A DNA stretch of 64,000 nucleotides from the NCBI RefSeq assembly GCF_004210375.1, contig NC_134827.1, forward strand, positions 101,293,285-101,357,284, in the 5' to 3' direction. The position numbers and the translations under genes are program-made. Below are positions 59,569 through 64,000 of the stretch, piece after piece; within the stretch, counting starts at the first letter, position 1; every line of letters begins with the position of its first letter. The stretch is from Tachypleus tridentatus. Lineage: Eukaryota; Arthropoda; Merostomata; Xiphosura; Limulidae. The notes below the pieces were generated by a model. It did no database searches and was not told the origin of the DNA. It saw only the letters and a list, made by a program, of their open reading frames with translations.

Positions 59569-59800
59569 GGTATTATCTGTTCGTTGTCAAACTTTTTGGA
59601 AAACATACTTAATGTGGAGGGCACATACTCCGAGCATTTTATACCTGAGGCAAGTGTCTCCTCTAGAAGGGTAGTTAGCCCAATATTATTCAACATGTAT
59701 GTCAATGACATGCTAATTCGTGAATAATGTGGAAATCTCGAAATGTCCCCCAAAATCCAAACATTCCTATTCGCAAAATCAGTCATCACCCACCCATCCG
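59569..59800 (+). pseudogene. LINE reverse-transcriptase fragment
   Basis: The plus-strand frame reads ...FLENILNVEG... and then VVSPILFNMYVNDML, the block around the P-ILFN-Y-ND motif of non-LTR reverse transcriptases. A stop follows (...IRE, TAA at 59725-59727) and the same frame then continues with residues such as KIQTFLFA. The usual GVPQGS preceding block is eroded, and the catalytic Asp pair is not visible. It is a dead fragment about 75 codons long. Confidence 0.7.
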
Positions 59801-59907
59801 AACCATTTTTACATGGAACTCTTCTCTAGACCGCGGCATCATAACCCAGAAACATCCACCCACCCATCCGAACCATTTTTACATGGAACTCTTCTCTAGA
59901 CCGCTGC
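59787..59907. repeat. 68-bp tandem duplication
   Basis: CACCCACCCATCCGAACC ... TTCTCTAGACCGC occurs twice, 68 bp apart, next to the reverse-transcriptase fragment. Confidence 0.9.
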
Positions 59908-60135
59908 ATCTTCAGAATTTTGAAAGTTTGATCTATGACTCTAAGTTTATATGGGTCAAACGCATAGGTGAAATTAGAATATGAGCAAAACAACGCATCA
60001 ATTATGCCACGAGTCTGAGAGGTTAAAGAATAAATGACCAACAACAAAGAACATTATCATAATTTATACATACACCTAATTACAGAACATAAATGCCCAA
60101 AATGGAGTAATGTAGTTCCTTAATTCATTGAAATT

Positions 60136-60262
60136 AGCTCCCAAGTGGAACAGCAGTATGTTTGCGGACTTACAACGCTAGAATACGGGTTTCAATACCC
60201 GTATTGCTCAGAACACAGATAGCCCATTGTGTAGCTTTGTGGTTAATCACAAACAAACACAC
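60136..60262 (+). mobile_element. Short SINE
   Basis: GCTCCCAAGTGGAACAGCAG head, GGGTTTCAATACCCG and CATTGTGTAGCTTTGTGG tail with an A-rich end. Confidence 0.8.
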
Positions 60263-60973
60263 ATTACAATACAAAACTGGCTACTTACAGCAACATTCGG
60301 AGTCCCTAATTAGACCAACATAATTTCTTTTGCTATATCATTTTACAAACAACCAATACCTGGCAAACCCTAAGTCGCGCGATCTTTTATTTCCGGGAAC
60401 GTGTCACGGGAACGAGTTATTACGTGACTTAGACCGCTACCACATAGTGATGGAAAAGGTCCTAATTACCTCTACCCAGTTAACAGCTATTAAGAATAAG
60501 CCATCTACCGCTAGATTAATAAATCGCGCGCGCGACGCGTGTGTGTGTCAGAAAATTGGACTATTTATGTAAATACACACCTAGTTAGCTAGATCAGTGG
60601 TAGCGTAGGTTCATCACTGGGTCTGTTCTTGACGTAAAAAGCTGTACCGAAAACCATATAAAGAAATATCTATGACTACATTATAAATACTGATCCGTTA
60701 TATTCATGTACACTGCCTTTAAAGGGATCGCGGGCAGCGTGGTACAAGCCATGGCCTTCATTTAGAAATAAAAATATTACTTTCTGTATTATAACATCAG
60801 CAGATGAGAAGATAAGCCAGTCGTAAAGGGGGAGAGGAAGAGGTCGTATACTTACCTGACTTACCCTGGTCTAGACAGATAGGAACGGTACACCAAGAGA
60901 AATTCAGAGGTTACAGACCCCTAGAGCTCAGGTGTAGTCGTCCTTTATTATGAACTACTAACCAGGGAGATGC

Positions 60974-61175
60974 TTGTTTGTTTTTGAATTTCGCCCAAAG
61001 CTACACGAGGGGGGTATCTGCGCTAGCCGTCCCTAATTTTGCAGTGTAAGACTCGGGGGAAGGCAGCTAGTCATCACCACCCACCGCCAACACTTGGGCT
61101 ACTCTTTTATCAACGAACTCGTAACCCTCAGATTACGAGTCGGATGCCTTAACCCTCCTGGCTATGCCGGCCCCA
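60974..61175 (-). mobile_element. Long SINE, internal deletion, with target-site duplication
   Basis: Inverted copy missing the segment between CAACGAA and CTCGTAACCC. AGGGAGATGC flanks it (60964-60973, 61176-61185). Confidence 0.9.
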
Positions 61176-61217
61176 AGGGAGATGCAATCACCAGCTTCAG
61201 TCTCCACCAAGGCTTTG

Positions 61218-61492
61218 GTTGTTTGTTTGTTTGTTTTTAATTTCGCATAAAGCCACACGAGGGCTATTTGCATTAGCCGTTCCTAATTTCGCAATATAAG
61301 ACTAGAAGGAAAACCGTTAGTCATCACCACCCACCGCCAACTCTGAGGCTTCTTTTTACCAACGAACAGTGGGATTGACCGTCACATTATAACGCCCCCA
61401 CGGCTGAAAGGGCATGTTAGGTGTGACGGAAATCGAAGCTGCGATTCTTAGATTTCGAGTCAAGTGCCTTAACCACCTGGCCATGCTGGGCT
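61218..61492 (-). mobile_element. Long SINE, subfamily B, full length, with target-site duplication
   Basis: Tail with GTTTGTTTGTTTGTTT to head CCTGGCCATGCTGGGCT; perfect CCAAGGCTTTG on both sides (61207-61217, 61493-61503). Confidence 0.92.
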
Positions 61493-62162
61493 CCAAGGCT
61501 TTGAATCGATTAACAATATTAACTGTTGCACCTAAAACGTACACAGAACTGAAATTAGGAACGAATCTTGGACCGTACTACTACTAGGCTATGTCTCTAT
61601 ATAGAGACAGAAAATATAAAAATAAATAAATTTATATTATTTAAATATCTTGTAGGCGTAAACGTGCTATAACAGTGAATAATAAACCAAATTGGCTAAA
61701 AAAATTGCAAATGTTTATTTGAAACAGCGTTAAATAACATTTTAAGATAACTTCTGTTAACAAGCAACAAGTCAATTTTTTCTTAATTTACTGTAAATTC
61801 CAAACGTAAATATTTGATAAAACAAAAACTTATTATATTTTAATAATTATTTTACATCAGTGAGAGACTTTTCATAATTATCATTATTCGTAAGGCGGCG
61901 CCAGGTGCTATCGAGCCAGCAAGGAAACAAGCGGAAAGCGAAAGCGCCCAATCGACAACAGAATCTACCTAGACGTGTATATATTTATCTCAACATATAC
62001 GAAATGGCAAACATTTATGAAGAAATAAACATCAAAGAGCTCTACCAAGCTGTATGTAAACAGAATACAAAACTTACAGGAAGAAGAAAGGAAACCTGTT
62101 GAAAGGTAAACAAAAATTGAATGACAGGTAGGACTTGTTTAAATAAACTTACGTTAACTGAT

Positions 62163-62226
62163 AAGGCGGCAACTTGTGTTGTTGTTTACAGATCCGACGA
62201 CAACTTGTGTCGTTGTTTACAGATCC
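62163..62226. repeat. 31-bp tandem duplication
   Basis: CAACTTGTGTCGTTGTTTAC and AGATCCGACG occur twice in succession with minor differences. Each copy has an acceptor-like TTGTTTACAG. Confidence 0.85.
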
Positions 62227-62426
62227 GACGGCCCTGTTTTAACAGCTTTTAAAAAATAAATGAATAAAAGTACAATTTTTACATTTTTGTCCACCTTAAA
62301 ACAAATAGATCTACTTATCCTTAAAAAAATAGAAAATAATTGTGCTTTGTAATTCATCCAAAGCGTCAGATGAACAATTTCTTGTCCCTAAACTTTCAAA
62401 TCTTGTGACGTAGTGCTAAGAAAGTA

Positions 62427-62702
62427 GACCCGACATGGGCAGGTGGTTTGGGTGCTCGACTCGTAATCTGATAGTTGCGGGTTCGAATTCCAAACATGCT
62501 CGCCTCTTCAGCAGTGGGGGCGTTATAAAGTTACAGTCAAACCTACTATTCGTTGGTAAAATAGTAGCCCAAGAGTTGGCGGTGGGTGGTGATGACTAGC
62601 TGCCTTCCCTCTAGTCTTACACTGTTAAATTAGGGACGGCTAGTGCAGATACCTCCCGTGCAGCTTTGCGCGAAATTCAAAAACAAACCAACAAAACAGG
62701 AA
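62427..62702 (+). mobile_element. Long SINE, subfamily B, with target-site duplication
   Basis: GACCCGACATGGGCAGGTGG head, GGTTCGAATTCC box B with a short deletion, full central domain. CTAAGAAAGTA flanks it (62416-62426, 62703-62713). Confidence 0.92.
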
Positions 62703-64000
62703 CTAAGAAAGTAATTTTTGGAACATGTAATGTGAATATTTTACAAGTCAAATGTCACATAAATGAGTCTGAAAACACATATTTTTTATAAACCAAAAAT
62801 ACTTAATAACATGGAATTATGTTATTGAGAAAATAAATACTTAGTTATATATATTTGTAAAATCAAAGTTATCATAAGTTCATTAAAAATGTGATTCAAG
62901 GTAATATTCGTATTTCATAATAATTTTATAAATTAGGTTGGAAGTTTATGACCTCCATGGTTTATGACGTATATTTAAGACCCGATTCTGATGTAAAATA
63001 AACAACAACAACAAATATTAAACGCATATTGCCTGAAGTTGGAATTACACGAAAACTGAATTAATACAATAAATCATTTCCATATATTTAGTATTTTCCA
63101 AAATTGAAATCTAGTCTCTGAATACATTCAATGGATCCGAGTTCCCCATTATTTCATCAGTGACAATAGCAAATATATATATATATGTTTAGATCTAATA
63201 ATAAATAGCATTCTATATAAATATAAACCTGTTATCTTTCTGATTTTGTAACTTGATGTTGAGAAATGATTCTTGCATACAACACCGATGGATGGTCGTT
63301 ACCTTAGCTTTCATTCATCACTTGCACGATCGTAACAATCATCTTTGCTTTGAACTTCTGAAAATTCATGACTGCAGTGATTATTAGAGCCCGTCATACT
63401 GTAACAGGTGTATGTATGTCTTTTTACTGTTAATCGATCAAATTGTTAAGAGATTATTTATATGTTCAGTGGCTATATTTGTTTACAATAACAAGTCACG
63501 CTCAATATGTCGATCGCTTACCAAAACAGACGACAATTTTTAGGCCTAGCAGTGACTGATGCCTAACGAATAACGTTATACGTCATATATAACTTTTCTG
63601 ATGTCCTCTGAAACTTTGAACATCATCACTCCACCAGTTATCAGTGTATTTTTACCTCACTGTAGAAATCACTGTCATATAACGATGCCTCCGATTGGTT
63701 AGACGATTAGCGTCATCTTTTGTTATGCAGCTGAATTAATAAATATACTGTCTCTGCAATACAAAATTTGTTTTTGCAAACTATGTGTTTTTAACTTATT
63801 TTCCGCAACATGATTATATTAGATCTAGATATATACGACTTTACGCATGTTTTTTTTTTTTACTAAACGTAAAATCTCACGAGAGTGCGAAATAACAATA
63901 TTAAGTGTGTATTATATAACATTGATGGTTGAGAATGTTAATATATTTTTAAGTGTTCGTACTTTTTAAAGTATTTTGTTACCATACACGTAAAGATGTT

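Larger units (their letters stand above)
55977..64000. other. Gene-free right end of the window
   Basis: SINEs, a LINE remnant and small duplications in AT-rich sequence. A slightly GC-richer piece at about 61,900-62,105 has an open frame of 65 codons without a recognised domain. From 62,700 to the end I see nothing but AT-rich sequence. Confidence 0.55.

Noticed and set aside
60330..60572. 80-codon frame with relatively normal composition
   Set aside because: No recognisable domain, no splice or signal features; I could not support a gene.

Overview
The window is AT-rich animal DNA with spliced genes, tRNA-derived SINEs and large tandem arrays, so it is eukaryotic and not microbial. The one host gene I can rebuild encodes a chitin-binding cuticle or peritrophin-type protein, which points to an arthropod. 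The long SINE family (head near GCCCGGCATGGCC, tail near GTAGCTTTGCGCGAAATTC) looks like one I associate with horseshoe crabs (Limulus/Tachypleus). That species call is recollection plus inference and was not searched.

Layout. From 107 to 26,505 on the minus strand lies a five-exon gene. Joined by canonical GT-AG splices, it gives a 310-residue protein: a signal peptide, a Tyr/Asp-rich and Pro-rich N-terminal extension, three six-cysteine chitin-binding (ChtBD2) domains and a short acidic tail. This is the architecture of the CPAP3/obstructor family. Its introns hold SINE insertions, and intron 2 is almost entirely a ~13.3 kb array of ~205 copies of a 65-bp unit. From 26.5 to 64 kb I find no intact host gene. 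That part holds further tandem arrays (period 66 at 27.4 kb, 45 at 33.4 kb, 41 at 35.8 kb, 31 at 36.1-39.9 kb, 30 at 40.6-41.2 kb, 63 at 49.8-54.3 kb, 51 at 54.8-56.0 kb), a deleted Tigger/pogo DNA transposon at 42.5-43.7 kb, a LINE reverse-transcriptase remnant at 59.6 kb, and about 45 SINE copies or fragments of two families. Tandem arrays make up more than a third of the window.

Most notable observation. The 65-bp satellite in intron 2 is a tandem amplification of the gene's own exon 2/intron 2 boundary. Each unit carries, on the gene's strand, a copy of the last ~20 exonic bases followed by GTAAG or GTGAG. The true donor of exon 2 is the terminal unit of the array. The intron therefore offers the spliceosome about 205 near-identical donors in a row, only the first of which keeps the reading frame. 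Secondary observations include variation concentrated in the loop of a hairpin in each unit, multi-scale higher-order repeats, two SINE families with different heads and one shared 3' tail, and hammerhead-like sequences of the kind carried by Penelope-like elements.
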